From the NCBI RefSeq assembly GCF_000316115.1, contig NZ_JH993797.1, positions 1,226,486 to 1,290,485 of the forward strand: a stretch of DNA of 64,000 bases. The letters run 5' to 3'. The translations under genes were made by a program, and so were the position numbers. Within the stretch, counting starts at the first letter, position 1, and each line of letters begins with the position of its first letter. Of the stretch, positions 1 to 9,250 are shown piece after piece. This DNA comes from Leptolyngbya sp. PCC 7375. GTDB lineage: Bacteria > Cyanobacteriota > Cyanobacteriia > Phormidesmidales > Phormidesmidaceae. The notes beneath the pieces are model-generated. The model ran no database searches, was not told the DNA's origin, and worked only from the letters and a program-made list of their open reading frames with translations.

Positions 1-3000
1 ATAACGATGGGTTTGATTGCCCGCCTCATCAAAGACCAGGGCGATGTGGTCGCCGTCATAGATAAAGTGCTCCGTGGTTGCAGCGGCAGGGCCGTCCCCA
101 TCCGAGTCAACCGACTGACTGAGGCGACGGTCCCAGGCATCGTAGGTATAGGTGACGCGCTGAGTCACCGTGGGACCATCACCCTCGCTGACCGCCACTA
201 GCCGCTGGCGATGGTCCCACTCATAGGTGGTCACCGTGCCATCACTAATGCGAGTCCGCCGAATGCGATCGCCCTCATTGTCATACTCGTAATTAAACAC
301 CCCATCAGTGGTGAGCTGATTATTGGTCCCCGTCTGATAGCCCGCATTGGTGCGGTTGCCGTTGGCATCGTAGCTGTAGGCTTCATTGTTCTGGGCCGTA
401 TAGTCCGCCCCGGTCAACTGGTCGCGGTCATCATAGGTGTAGGTGGCCGTCCCGTCTGGCGAGATCAGGGTGGTCAGGCGATTGGCAGCGTCATAGCTGA
501 GCTGATAGTCGGCAATGGTGGCAGCATCTGTGGCATGGGTAAGCTGACTCAGCCGTCCGCTACCGTCATAGCTGTAGTTAGTGCTGGCAACAGGGGTATT
601 GCCATCGGCTCCCGCAAACCGAGCCAGCGAAGTCAGCTCACTGGCGACGTTGTAGCCCATCTCGACCCGCTTGGGCTGCACCGCTGTGCCCCCTTGCTGC
701 ACCTGGGTCATGCGGTCCAGGGCATCGTAGGTATAGTCCGTTGTACCGCTGGGGGTACCGGCAATTGTATCGGTGGTTTGGGTCAGGTTATCGACCGCAT
801 CATAGGTGTAGCCAAATACGACCTGGGGCACCGTCGGTGCAGTGGTGATGCTTTCTGAGGTTAGTCGGTCGAGGGCGTCAAAGTTGTAGGTGTTACTGCT
901 CAACACCGTGTCGGTGAGCGTATCGGTATCTTGCACCTGGGTCAGCCGCCCTAGCGCGTCAAAGCCATAGCCAACGGTGCGCTGCACGGCATCTGTCGCA
1001 CTTAACCATTGCTCACTCGTGCGACGGTCGAGGTTGTCGTAGGTAAACTGTCGCGTCTGCCCGTTGCGATCGCTCATCTGAGTCAGGTTATCCATCGCGT
1101 CATAGCCATAGCTGCGGCTAAAGCCTAGAGCGTTAGTATCCTGGATCAGCCGGTTCAGCCCGTCGTAGGCATAGGTCGTCTGGTTGGTCAGCGGATCCGT
1201 CACCGACACCAGATTATCCACCGCATCGTAGCCATACTGTGTGGCCTGCCCCAACGGGTCAATGATGGCAATCTGGCGATTGAGCGCATCGTACTGATAC
1301 TGCGTCGTTTGGCCCAGGGCATCGCTGGTGGCGGTCAAGTTGCTCACCGCGTCATAGCTGTAGCGGGTCAGCGGCGCAATTTGTGCCCCCGCGCCATCGG
1401 GGTCAGGGTTCGTGGTTTGAATCAGGCGATTGCGTCCGTCGTACTGAAAGGTGGTGGTGCGCCCCAAAGGATCGATGAACGCCGTTTGATTATTGGCCGC
1501 GTCGTAGGTATAGCCAGTAACCGGAGCGGCCAACGGCCCAGCCCCATCGGGGTCAGGATCGGTGATCTGGTTCAGCCGGTTGCGAGCGTCGTACCCAAAA
1601 TTGGTCACCCGCCCCAGGGCATCGGTGATCTGGGTCTGGTTGCCCAGTAGGTCGTAGCCAAACTGGGTCACCGGTGCCGTCAGCGCCCCGGCACCATCAG
1701 GATCTGGCTCCGTCACCTCCACCAGGCGGTTCAGTTCGTCATACTGGTAGGCCGTTGTCCGATTGCCAGGGCGGGTCAGCTGCGTTAGCAAATCGACCGC
1801 ATTGTATTGGTAGTCGGTCACCAGGGCAGGCAGCGCTCCAGTCCCGTCGGGGTCGGCGGAGGTGGTTTGAATCAGGCGATCGCGGGCGTCGTACTCAAAC
1901 TGGGTCGTCACGCCCCGCGCGTTGGTCAGCGCGGTCAGGTTGTTGTCCAGGTCATAGGCGTACTGCGTCACGGGTGCGGCCAGTGGCCCGGTGCCGTCGG
2001 GGTCGGCCTCGGTCACCTGCGTCTGGCGATTGCGGGCATCGTAGGCATAGGTGGTGACATTGCCCCGCGCGTCGGTGAGCGTCGTCAGATTGCCATCAGC
2101 ATCGTAGCCAAAGTTGGTAACCGGTGATGTCAACGGCCCGGTGCCATCGGGGTCGGCCTCGGTGATCCGCTCCAGGCGATTCATCGTGTCATAGGCATAG
2201 AACGTTTCATGGCCTCGCCCATCCACCCGCCGCACCCGGTTGCCAGCGGCATCGTAGAAGTACTGGGTGCTCGTGGTGGTCAATGGTCCATCGCCATCGG
2301 GGTCGGCCTCCACCATTTCAATCAGGCGATTGCGGGCATCGTACTCAAAGGTGGTGCGATTGCCCCGCGCATCGATAAAGGCGGTCTGGTTACCAGCGCT
2401 GTCATACTCATAGCGCTCAATCGCTTCATTTGCGGTGCCTTGGGCCATGGTAATTGTGGTGACTAGCCCGCGCCCGTCATAGTCAAAATTGGTGATCCGC
2501 CCCAGGGGGTCCGTCACCGTATCCACCAGTCCGTCACCCAGGTAGGTCAGACTGGTGACCCGGTCGTCCGCGCCGCCCACTTCGCCCACCACCTGGCGAA
2601 TCTCGATAATATTGCCCGTGGCATCTAGCTCATGCAGGGTCTGGCGGCCCAGCTCATCGGTGGCTTGAATCAGCTGATTAAACTGGGGGTCAAAGACCTG
2701 CTGGCGGCCAGCGGCCCCAGAGAGACTATCGACAATCTGGTTAGGGTTGCCCTGGTCATCGTAGGTCATTGTGGTGCGATCGCCCGTGCCATCCACCATG
2801 GCAGACACCCGGCCACAGCTACAGTCGCGCTCAAGGGAGAGCACGTTGCCCACCGCGTCGGTCTGATTTAGCAGATTGCCTGCCTTGTTTAGGGTAAAGA
2901 CCTCCACATTTCCCCGACCATCCGTCTGGGTAGCGGTGGGCGTAATGATTTCTGTGGCCGTGGGGGTAAACGCCAGCGGCGCGGTGGTGGGATCGAGCGT

Positions 3001-4836
3001 TTGACTGGGTAGATACAGCCCCTTCACCTGAATTGGGTCAATGTCGATGACACTGCCGTCACGGCGTATCGAGCGATCAACACGACCAAAGCCATCGTAC
3101 TCGGTTGTTTCTCGATGGCCCCGCTGATCGACCTCTGCGGTCATACGGAAGTTGTTGTCATACTCCCAGGTACGGACGGCGGCATCAGGGTCGGTGATGC
3201 TTTGCAGGTTACCGGCGGAGTCGTAGGCCAGCTGGGTTTGCCGACCGGCGGGGTCAGTAATGGCCGTGACCCGACCCTCGGTGTAGGTGAATGTTGTTTC
3301 TAGCCCCACCGCATCGCGCATGGTGATGAGCTTGCCCTCGGTGTCATAGAGGTAGGTGAGGGTATTGCCATTGCGATCTTGCACGGTAGCCAGCTGATTG
3401 CGCGCGTTAAAGGTCGTCACCGTTTGATCTTTTAGCGTGCGACGAAACGTACCATCAGCAAGCCGCTCCAGCCGTGAATAGTCGCCCGCAGGAGACCCGT
3501 AGACGCCCCCGACCTCAGCCGGGGCCTGAAAAATCTGGTGGGTGCCGTCTCCATCAATTAACAGCACTGAATCGTCGGCATTGACCACAATTTCCTGCCA
3601 ATCCCCCAGGCTCCAACCGTTGCCAAAAGGACTGCCCGCTCGGTTCACCACCGTAAAGGTGCCTGTGGTGGTGTGCCGCAGAGGGTCAAAGGTGCCCGCC
3701 GGGTCAGAGGTTTGAATGTCTCGATCAACCTGATAGGTGTAGACCCCCGAAGCCTGATTTCGCAAATCGGCCTGGAGCGCTCCCTGAACCACCGCATTGT
3801 CTTGATCTGGCACACTCCAAAAGTTCTCCCCACCGGTTAAGCCAAACTGATCGCCCGTGTACCCTGGCAGAGCGATGGTTGTATCTCCGGCCTGGATACT
3901 CATTTTTGCAATCATCAGCTGTGTCCCCGGCGCATCTTGCACGTTCTCATAGGCAAAATGAACAATGGGACGAACGTCAGCGGCGGTAGAGTCATAGTGC
4001 AGGGTAAGCGCTCGCGCTCGACCCTGGGATTGATAGGCCGTCAGGGTGTGTGTGTCTGTCAATGCCCCAGAATGCATCTCAACCCTGGAATTGACGTCGA
4101 CATCAAATTCAGGAGCACAGTTATTGCTTTGGTTAAAGCTGGTATCGCCCAGCGGTGTAGCTTCTATGGGTTGCTCCACCGGCTGTAAATCAAACACAAA
4201 AGTATTGTTGTTATAGTCTGATTCCCCTATATTTTGAGGCTGATTGACGGACAGTATTAAATACTGTTGATCGCCACTCAGCACCAACGTTTCTTCACGG
4301 AAAGCAGAGGTTGCGCCTGCGGCAATTGCCTGCTGATTGGTGTAGTAAGTGTCGTCAATATTCGGACCCCCAACCACTGGGATTGGAGTATCTGTTGTAA
4401 CATCTAGAGTTGGATCAGAAGAGAGCCAAAACCGATTGAAAAAACTGTTGGCTGCCACATCGGCACATTGAGTCCTTGTGCGGTTGTTGGTTACGGCCCA
4501 GCCCACCGTGACTGTCCCATCCGGATTATTACGCAGTTCTGCCTCGGGGGCGATTGTTAAATCTGGCACTCGAAAGATGCAACCGATGCCGATAAATGCA
4601 CTCACGAGTGGGTCGCTGCCTTCTCTCAATCCCGTCAGATTGTCTTGCTGCACTGTACTGCCATGGGCTGTCTGAGTTTCAGTGTCTAAAGAGACTTCAG
4701 ACAGAACAGCAATCTCCTCAGCAAGCAAGGGCGCTGGTGCGAGATCGATTGGTATTGGTGCGTCTACTGCAATCGCGCCTGCTGACTGAGAAGATCTTGG
4801 TAACACCGGACCCAATGGGGATTCAGCTGTTGCCAA
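1..4836 (-). CDS. YD/RHS-repeat protein, partial (C-terminus beyond the left edge)
   Basis: One frame stays open on the minus strand from an in-frame TGA at 4875-4873 to position 1, about 1,610 residues, and continues off the window. The N-terminal ~250 residues look like a CARDB/adhesion-type segment (WAVTNNRTRTQC, then NNNTFVFDLQP). A motif FGNGWSLGDWQEIV follows, and then more than 30 YD repeats of the type YDAxNRLxxxxDPxGxxTxY. Such proteins build a hollow beta-cocoon that encloses a C-terminal toxin or adhesin; that end lies outside the window. I checked the frame at nine points and found no frameshift. Oddity: after the upstream stop there is no ATG and no signal peptide. The first possible starts are TTG at 4836 and GTG at 4806, neither with a convincing ribosome site, so the 5' end may be truncated or frameshifted. 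The family call is firm; the start is not. Confidence 0.85.
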   Translation of the reverse strand, partial: MATAESPLGPVLPRSSQSAGAIAVDAPIPIDLAPAPLLAEEIAVLSEVSLDTETQTAHGSTVQQDNLTGLREGSDPLVSAFIGIGCIFRVPDLTIAPEAELRNNPDGTVTVGWAVTNNRTRTQCADVAANSFFNRFWLSSDPTLDVTTDTPIPVVGGPNIDDTYYTNQQAIAAGATSAFREETLVLSGDQQYLILSVNQPQNIGESDYNNNTFVFDLQPVEQPIEATPLGDTSFNQSNNCAPEFDVDVNSRVEMHSGALTDTHTLTAYQSQGRARALTLHYDSTAADVRPIVHFAYENVQDAPGTQLMIAKMSIQAGDTTIALPGYTGDQFGLTGGENFWSVPDQDNAVVQGALQADLRNQASGVYTYQVDRDIQTSDPAGTFDPLRHTTTGTFTVVNRAGSPFGNGWSLGDWQEIVVNADDSVLLIDGDGTHQIFQAPAEVGGVYGSPAGDYSRLERLADGTFRRTLKDQTVTTFNARNQLATVQDRNGNTLTYLYDTEGKLITMRDAVGLETTFTYTEGRVTAITDPAGRQTQLAYDSAGNLQSITDPDAAVRTWEYDNNFRMTAEVDQRGHRETTEYDGFGRVDRSIRRDGSVIDIDPIQVKGLYLPSQTLDPTTAPLAFTPTATEIITPTATQTDGRGNVEVFTLNKAGNLLNQTDAVGNVLSLERDCSCGRVSAMVDGTGDRTTMTYDDQGNPNQIVDSLSGAAGRQQVFDPQFNQLIQATDELGRQTLHELDATGNIIEIRQVVGEVGGADDRVTSLTYLGDGLVDTVTDPLGRITNFDYDGRGLVTTITMAQGTANEAIERYEYDSAGNQTAFIDARGNRTTFEYDARNRLIEMVEADPDGDGPLTTTSTQYFYDAAGNRVRRVDGRGHETFYAYDTMNRLERITEADPDGTGPLTSPVTNFGYDADGNLTTLTDARGNVTTYAYDARNRQTQVTEADPDGTGPLAAPVTQYAYDLDNNLTALTNARGVTTQFEYDARDRLIQTTSADPDGTGALPALVTDYQYNAVDLLTQLTRPGNRTTAYQYDELNRLVEVTEPDPDGAGALTAPVTQFGYDLLGNQTQITDALGRVTNFGYDARNRLNQITDPDPDGAGPLAAPVTGYTYDAANNQTAFIDPLGRTTTFQYDGRNRLIQTTNPDPDGAGAQIAPLTRYSYDAVSNLTATSDALGQTTQYQYDALNRQIAIIDPLGQATQYGYDAVDNLVSVTDPLTNQTTYAYDGLNRLIQDTNALGFSRSYGYDAMDNLTQMSDRNGQTRQFTYDNLDRRTSEQWLSATDAVQRTVGYGFDALGRLTQVQDTDTLTDTVLSSNTYNFDALDRLTSESITTAPTVPQVVFGYTYDAVDNLTQTTDTIAGTPSGTTDYTYDALDRMTQVQQGGTAVQPKRVEMGYNVASELTSLARFAGADGNTPVASTNYSYDGSGRLSQLTHATDAATIADYQLSYDAANRLTTLISPDGTATYTYDDRDQLTGADYTAQNNEAYSYDANGNRTNAGYQTGTNNQLTTDGVFNYEYDNEGDRIRRTRISDGTVTTYEWDHRQRLVAVSEGDGPTVTQRVTYTYDAWDRRLSQSVDSDGDGPAAATTEHFIYDGDHIALVFDEAGNQTHRY
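1385..2345 (-). repeat. Seven 150-bp in-frame tandem repeats inside the RHS gene
   Basis: The segment encoding PDPDGxGxL recurs at exactly 150-bp spacing. Its plus-strand signature ccatcgg (variants ccgtcgg, ccatcag) lies at 1394, 1544, 1694, 1844, 1994, 2144 and 2294. Each unit encodes 50 residues made of two YD repeats. Elsewhere in the gene the YD repeats are irregular in length, so this block looks like recent amplification by recombination or slippage. Confidence 0.9.
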
Positions 4837-5706
4837 GTTGAGGTGACTGCCGTCTAGATGACTAGTGGTCCGTCAAGACTAAGATTTAGGATCGATGAGA
4901 ATCCCTTACAACGCGCCTAAACCTTGTCAGAACTGATGATTCACGATTTATGACTCACCGAGTCAATCCCAATTTTTAGCTTTGACGCTGCACTAGTCTC
5001 TAATGGAGAAGACTGATCATAGCTATGATCCACCATAAGATAACTTCCTAATTATGAGGTATGAAAAATCGTAGTTGTTGACGTGTCCCCGCCATTTTCC
5101 ATAACCGAATGGAATCGGTTATTTACATTGCGATGCTCTATTATCTGCCCAGTTGTTTTAGGGAACTTGCAAAAATTAGACCCACCAAGGCGTTTACCCT
5201 GTACGCGGATCGTGTTCTCTCCAGCTAGAGAGTTTGCTGTACTCACATGCTAGTTCCACCTGTACCCGTTTCAATAAACTAACGGATCAGGTTCCAGGAA
5301 ATAATGTGCTGACAGCAACAGCTCTAGTGAGGAAATTGAGGAGTTGTCGTCAGGGTGAAAAAGGAGCATCCATGGGGATACTAGTATCCCCAAAATATCA
5401 TCTCCTTGTCTAATAGCGTGTTGGTAAACACCTATCCCTAATTACAGCAAGACGCCTGCAAAAACTAATCGAAGTTAGCCGATCTGCAAGACCAACGTTA
5501 TTAAGCATTTTTCTCTTTAAAGTGCGTGTAAAAACGGTTCTTTATCCCCCTTGGTCAGAGCTGGGGAGATAAACAGGGAAACGGTGAACAATGTAGTAAT
5601 TGCGTATGTTGAAATTATAGTATAACTACTCGATAATGTATCACTGTAGTTATCTATTGTTGTTACAATCTCCATTGAGCGCGTTTATTAGTGCTTAGTG
5701 TTGAGG
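4837..5706. other. Intergenic region, 870 bp
   Basis: I see no credible gene here. It should hold the promoter of the RHS gene (minus) and the 3' flank of the Anbu gene. The only striking structure is the palindrome at 5373-5392. Stop codons in all frames just above 4873 isolate the RHS reading frame. Confidence 0.5.
5373..5392. repeat. Perfect 20-bp palindrome
   Basis: The half-site TGGGGATACT is followed directly by its reverse complement, giving a perfect dyad with no spacer. No T-run follows, so it does not look like a terminator. It could be an operator or the footprint of a lost element; function unknown. Confidence 0.7.
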
Positions 5707-6474
5707 TTACTCAATGGAAAAGTCGGGCTCGGCATCGATGGAAACGCGATTCCATTCGGGGGTGGGCATATGATTGGTGGCTTCCCGCAGGGTGCCTTCC
5801 CAATATTTGCGAATCTTCGCTAAATAGGGGTCGCTGGACTGGAGCTGGACCCGATGACGAATTTCGAAGCTGTCGGCTTCGTACAGAATCATGTTGATGG
5901 GAGGACCAACGGAAATATTGGAGCGCATGGTAGAGTCAATGGAAAGAAGAGCGCATTTTGCGATCGCATCCAACGACGACCCATGGGTTAACGTTCGATC
6001 CAAAATTGGCTTACCATATTTTGTTTCCCCAATCTGCAAAAACGGCGTTTCCGGTGTGGTTTTAATACAGTTGCCCTGGCTATAGACCAGATAGATCTCC
6101 GGTGCTTCCCCTGGCAGCTGCCCGCCCACCAAAAAATTACACTGAAACTTGATGCCATCCTGATCTAGCCAGGTGCGATCCTCATCCTGAATTTTACGAA
6201 TTTCATAGCCAATGTAGCGGGCCACCTCATACATGGTGGGGATAGTATGTAGCGATTCCTTAGCCCCGTTTTTAATATCCTGACCCAACTGATGAATCAC
6301 CGCCTGGGTAATCGACAAATTGCCAGACACACAGGCCACAATCACCCGCTCTCCCGGAATCGAGAAGTCAAACAACTTTTGGTAAGACGAAATATAATCC
6401 ACACCAGCATTGGTGCGAGAATCAGCTGCTAATACTAATCCTTCTTTTACGGATATGCCTAAACAATAGGTCAC
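5707..6474 (-). CDS. Anbu-type proteasome-like peptidase (Ntn hydrolase)
   Basis: The product is a 20S-proteasome beta-like N-terminal-threonine hydrolase of the Anbu (ancestral beta subunit) family. It starts M-TYCLGISVKEGLVLAADSRTNAGVD. Thr1 is the expected nucleophile, with Asp17 (AADSRT) and Lys32 (QKLF, equivalent to Lys33) in the usual places. Homologues self-assemble and need no separate ATPase gene; physiological substrates are poorly known. I chose GTG at 6474 rather than ATG at 6495. GTG directly precedes the Thr codon and has AGAGGAG about 9 nt upstream, so Met removal would expose Thr1. The upstream ATG would add seven residues and itself overlaps that ribosome site. Length is 255 residues, normal for the family. 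The gene diverges from the DICT-GAF gene. No partner genes typical of Anbu clusters are visible. Confidence 0.88.
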   Translation of the reverse strand: MTYCLGISVKEGLVLAADSRTNAGVDYISSYQKLFDFSIPGERVIVACVSGNLSITQAVIHQLGQDIKNGAKESLHTIPTMYEVARYIGYEIRKIQDEDRTWLDQDGIKFQCNFLVGGQLPGEAPEIYLVYSQGNCIKTTPETPFLQIGETKYGKPILDRTLTHGSSLDAIAKCALLSIDSTMRSNISVGPPINMILYEADSFEIRHRVQLQSSDPYLAKIRKYWEGTLREATNHMPTPEWNRVSIDAEPDFSIE

Positions 6475-6942
6475 TGATATCGACTCCTCTTTCATTTAGC
6501 AGCTGTGCTTAATACAGATATGCACACACCAGGTTGTTTGTAAAATCTGATGCATTGTCAAGATATCATGATGGTATTAAGCCCAGCCTTCTGGCATCCT
6601 GTCTGGTGTTAAGAATACTGGGTTGTTGGCTCGGGCAGTTTCCTATGGGACCGCAAGAATAGAGCAGAAGGAGTGGATTAATGGTGAAAATAGACGTCTA
6701 CCTTGAGAGATCTGCCGGAATGCCGGACATTCTATTTCGATACGTAACGAGATAATGTGTACGCCCTAACATCGCTTGATTTCTATAGTTTAATTATTAA
6801 AAGTAACCACATCAATAAGCATTGACTCTCATCAATGCTTATTGATGTGGTTGCTGAATTTAGCGTTATTTCGGGATCTGGCTTTCATGGGAATAGCAAA
6901 GTTGTTGTTCTGTTATGGAATGCCAGTTAGGGCTGATTACAC
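6475..6942. other. Divergent intergenic region, 468 bp
   Basis: This is the shared upstream region of the Anbu and DICT-GAF genes. It contains the perfect hairpin at 6805-6852. I see no gene and no clear promoter match. Confidence 0.5.
6805..6852. repeat. Perfect 21-bp inverted repeat with a 6-nt loop
   Basis: The left arm at 6805-6825 (beginning AACCACATCAATAAGC) is perfectly complementary to the right arm at 6832-6852. The loop is CTCTCA. It lies between divergent genes and has no T-tract, so it is not a normal terminator. A small mobile-element remnant, a small RNA or a cruciform operator are all possible. Confidence 0.85.
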
Positions 6943-8034
6943 ATGGGCATTTCTTTATTTCTCTCTATCGAAAATCAGTATGAATCGCTGCGACGAGTAA
7001 ATAGCATTCCGGTTATGAATCTGATTAGTCATCAGATTGAAGATCAGGTGATTAACCATCAAATCACGGCTGATTTTTTTGCAGGGTTTCAGCGATTTTC
7101 TCATTTTCCGGAGCAATTACGTCGTTACAGCCGCTTAGGGGCACTTTGCCGTCGAGTTTATATTTTTGGTATTCCAGACTGTGAACCCCCTGCGATTTCA
7201 GGTCTAGAATTTATTGAACTGGCCCCGGCTTCGTCGTTAGCTCAAGAATGGTTCTTGTTGGTAAATACGCCTACTTTTTGGGCCACCCTGGTGGCTCGTG
7301 AGGTGGATGGGCAAGATCCGGTGACCAAGAGCCGACGCTTTGATGCCGTCTGGTCCTACGATGTGGAGGTGGTGGAGCGTGTGGCTCTGTTGGCTTCTCA
7401 GGTGATGGAGCAACCGTACCAGCCGATCCGTGAGCGAGACTATGCCCGGCAAAATTTCCATATTTCTGAAATGAACAGCAGTATGGTAAACCAGATCGAG
7501 GGCATTAATGAGCTCAGCCAACGACGGTGGTCGCGGTTGCAAACGTTGCAGGCTCTTTCGGCGATCTCTGCGCAACGGTTGATGCCTTTTCTAGAAGAAT
7601 CGGCCAAGGTGCTGCTGGAGGTTTTTGGAGCGACGGGGGTTGCGATCGCATTCCAGATAGATAACGATAGCTATAAAGTTGTTGTTGCAGCTGGAGAGGC
7701 CATGGGTAAAGGCTGGGGAGTGCATCTTACCGATGGCATCTGTGGCAAGTCCATTCGAGAAAGCCGTCCCGTTCGTTATCAAGATATTAGCCACAGCCCA
7801 CGGTTTGACTCACAGCTACCCACGGCCAAGTGTTTAATTGCGGCTCCAATTCATCACCATAAACAAAGTGGTGTGGTTGCCCTGGGACATCCGACACCTA
7901 ACATGTGGGATGAAGAAGATTTGGATATGCTAGAAACAGCAGGCCGATTTATGGCCATAGGCATCAGACAGTTTGTCCGGCATGTCCAGTCAAAACTAAA
8001 ATCTCAGCAACAACAGCAACCGGAAACCCTATAG
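6943..8034 (+). CDS. DICT domain plus GAF domain sensory protein
   Basis: The protein has 363 residues. The N-terminal ~190 residues match the DICT sensory domain found with diguanylate cyclases and two-component proteins (EQLRRYSRLGALCRRVYIFGIPD, then EWFLLVNTPTFWATLVARE). A GAF domain follows at about 215-345 (LEVFGATGVAIAFQID, then CLIAAPIHHHKQSGVVALGH). There is no kinase, cyclase or HTH output domain, so it probably works through a partner. The tail is Gln-rich. The ATG at 6943 gives the full DICT domain. A later Met at residue 25 would still leave most of it. The signal sensed is unknown. Confidence 0.8.
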   Translation: MGISLFLSIENQYESLRRVNSIPVMNLISHQIEDQVINHQITADFFAGFQRFSHFPEQLRRYSRLGALCRRVYIFGIPDCEPPAISGLEFIELAPASSLAQEWFLLVNTPTFWATLVAREVDGQDPVTKSRRFDAVWSYDVEVVERVALLASQVMEQPYQPIRERDYARQNFHISEMNSSMVNQIEGINELSQRRWSRLQTLQALSAISAQRLMPFLEESAKVLLEVFGATGVAIAFQIDNDSYKVVVAAGEAMGKGWGVHLTDGICGKSIRESRPVRYQDISHSPRFDSQLPTAKCLIAAPIHHHKQSGVVALGHPTPNMWDEEDLDMLETAGRFMAIGIRQFVRHVQSKLKSQQQQQPETL

Positions 8035-8052
8035 CAGTCTTAAACAGAATCT

Positions 8053-8090
8053 TATGTAGGGGCGCACCGATATTCGCCCTTCAGGACATG
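8053..8090. repeat. Dispersed TGTAGGGGCG-type repeat, copy 1
   Basis: TGTAGGGGCGCACCGATATT is followed by CGCCC. Related copies lie at 21684-21714 and 43687-43717. All three sit a few tens of bases past the end of a gene and can fold through GGGGC and GCCC arms. Confidence 0.5.
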
Positions 8091-8113
8091 GGCAGCTTAT
8101 TCAAGCTTTGTTC

Positions 8114-9232
8114 CTACGATTGTTGTGCCTGATAATCAATCAGCTGTTGTACCTTAACAATCGTCTGGTTAAACTCTGGACCTTTGCGATGGGGCATGGC
8201 TGCAAAGGCGCGCTGTTCATCTTCCATCATTAGGACATCCTGCACCACCAGACCGGCCAGTAAGCCACGGGCTGCATTAAACAGACTATTTTTAACAAAG
8301 CGACGAAAGCCCATGGGTAGTTTGTGTAACCGATGAAAGGCTCCTAGGGAAACAAAATGCACCAGATACGCCTTGGTTTGGGTTTCACTCACCGGGCAAA
8401 AGAGACAGTAAATCTTAAAATCGTTACCTAGAACCGATTGCCAGTGGGGATAGACATAGCTAACATCCAGATGGGTGGGGCGCAGCTTGCGCATGGCTGG
8501 GATAAACAGCTGACCGACAGAATAAATCTTGTCGATCTTGTAATAACTCTCGGCATCGTAATGGGCGTCTACCCGAGTTGGGCTGGTTTCAATGTCACGC
8601 AGTACGGGATTTGCCCAGGCCTGTAAATTATCATGCAGTCGTCCATGGTACATGTCCATTAGATTCTCGATGAGAAATGAGAAATGGGACTGGGTGTCGA
8701 TGGTGGTATAGGAGGCAATGTAGTTAATGTGATCCCATTCAGGCAATCCCATGGGGGTTAAGGTGTCTGCTTGATCTGCGTCCCCTGGAAATAGCCAGAT
8801 AAAGCCATCCTGTTCTTTGACTGGATAGGTGCGCAGACGACAGTTGGGTAGCTTTTGTTTAGCACTTAAGTAGGGCACCTCCACACAGGCCCCTGTGTCA
8901 TTAAACTGCCAGCCATGGTAAACGCACTCCAGCTGATTGCCCTGGACCTGACCATGGCTCAGACGTACCTGCCGATGGGGGCAGCGATCTTCTAACGCGT
9001 GGACGACCTGGGTGCGAACTGACGAGTCAGCGCTGGCGCTATCGCGATACAGCACTATTGGCTGATGCCATAGCACCACTCCCAAGGGCTGATCAGTGAG
9101 TTCACTGCTTTGGGCAACCACATACCAATGGTTAAGGTTAATGGGGGCGCGGCGAATCGATTCGATGCGCGGGGGCGATGGCGTAGAGACAGCCGGAGAG
9201 CTCAAGGAAGTGGGGGGGGAGAGAGAGTCCAT
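8114..9232 (-). CDS. cruH: Rieske [2Fe-2S] aromatic-ring/carotenoid oxygenase (probable CruH)
   Basis: A 372-residue Rieske non-heme iron oxygenase. The Rieske centre is Cys84, His86, Cys103 and His106 (CPHRQVRLSHG, then CVYHGW). The mononuclear iron site is ENLMDMYHGRLH (Asp193, His196, His200). The gene follows the FAD/Rieske desaturase by only 18 bp on the same strand, so the two are almost certainly co-transcribed. In cyanobacteria a CrtU-like desaturase/methyltransferase (CruE) and a Rieske oxygenase (CruH) make the aromatic carotenoid synechoxanthin from beta-carotene. The gene pair supports that role, but the sequence alone does not exclude a pheophorbide/chlorophyllide oxygenase-type activity. 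The Pro/Ser-rich first 25 residues are probably not part of the fold. Confidence 0.6.
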   Translation of the reverse strand: MDSLSPPTSLSSPAVSTPSPPRIESIRRAPINLNHWYVVAQSSELTDQPLGVVLWHQPIVLYRDSASADSSVRTQVVHALEDRCPHRQVRLSHGQVQGNQLECVYHGWQFNDTGACVEVPYLSAKQKLPNCRLRTYPVKEQDGFIWLFPGDADQADTLTPMGLPEWDHINYIASYTTIDTQSHFSFLIENLMDMYHGRLHDNLQAWANPVLRDIETSPTRVDAHYDAESYYKIDKIYSVGQLFIPAMRKLRPTHLDVSYVYPHWQSVLGNDFKIYCLFCPVSETQTKAYLVHFVSLGAFHRLHKLPMGFRRFVKNSLFNAARGLLAGLVVQDVLMMEDEQRAFAAMPHRKGPEFNQTIVKVQQLIDYQAQQS

Positions 9233-9250
9233 GGGTAATAGGAGCCTGAT

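Noticed and set aside
1385..2345. Periodic repeats as a possible CRISPR array
   Set aside because: Units are 150 bp, coding and in frame; there are no short repeats with unique spacers.
7..4841. Many plus-strand frames and one minus-strand frame (3645-3833) across the first 4.8 kb
   Set aside because: They lie antisense to, or in another frame of, the continuous RHS frame, whose YD repeats are unmistakable.
5052..5246. 64-codon minus-strand frame
   Set aside because: No ribosome site, no recognisable protein features, in a stretch without coding character.
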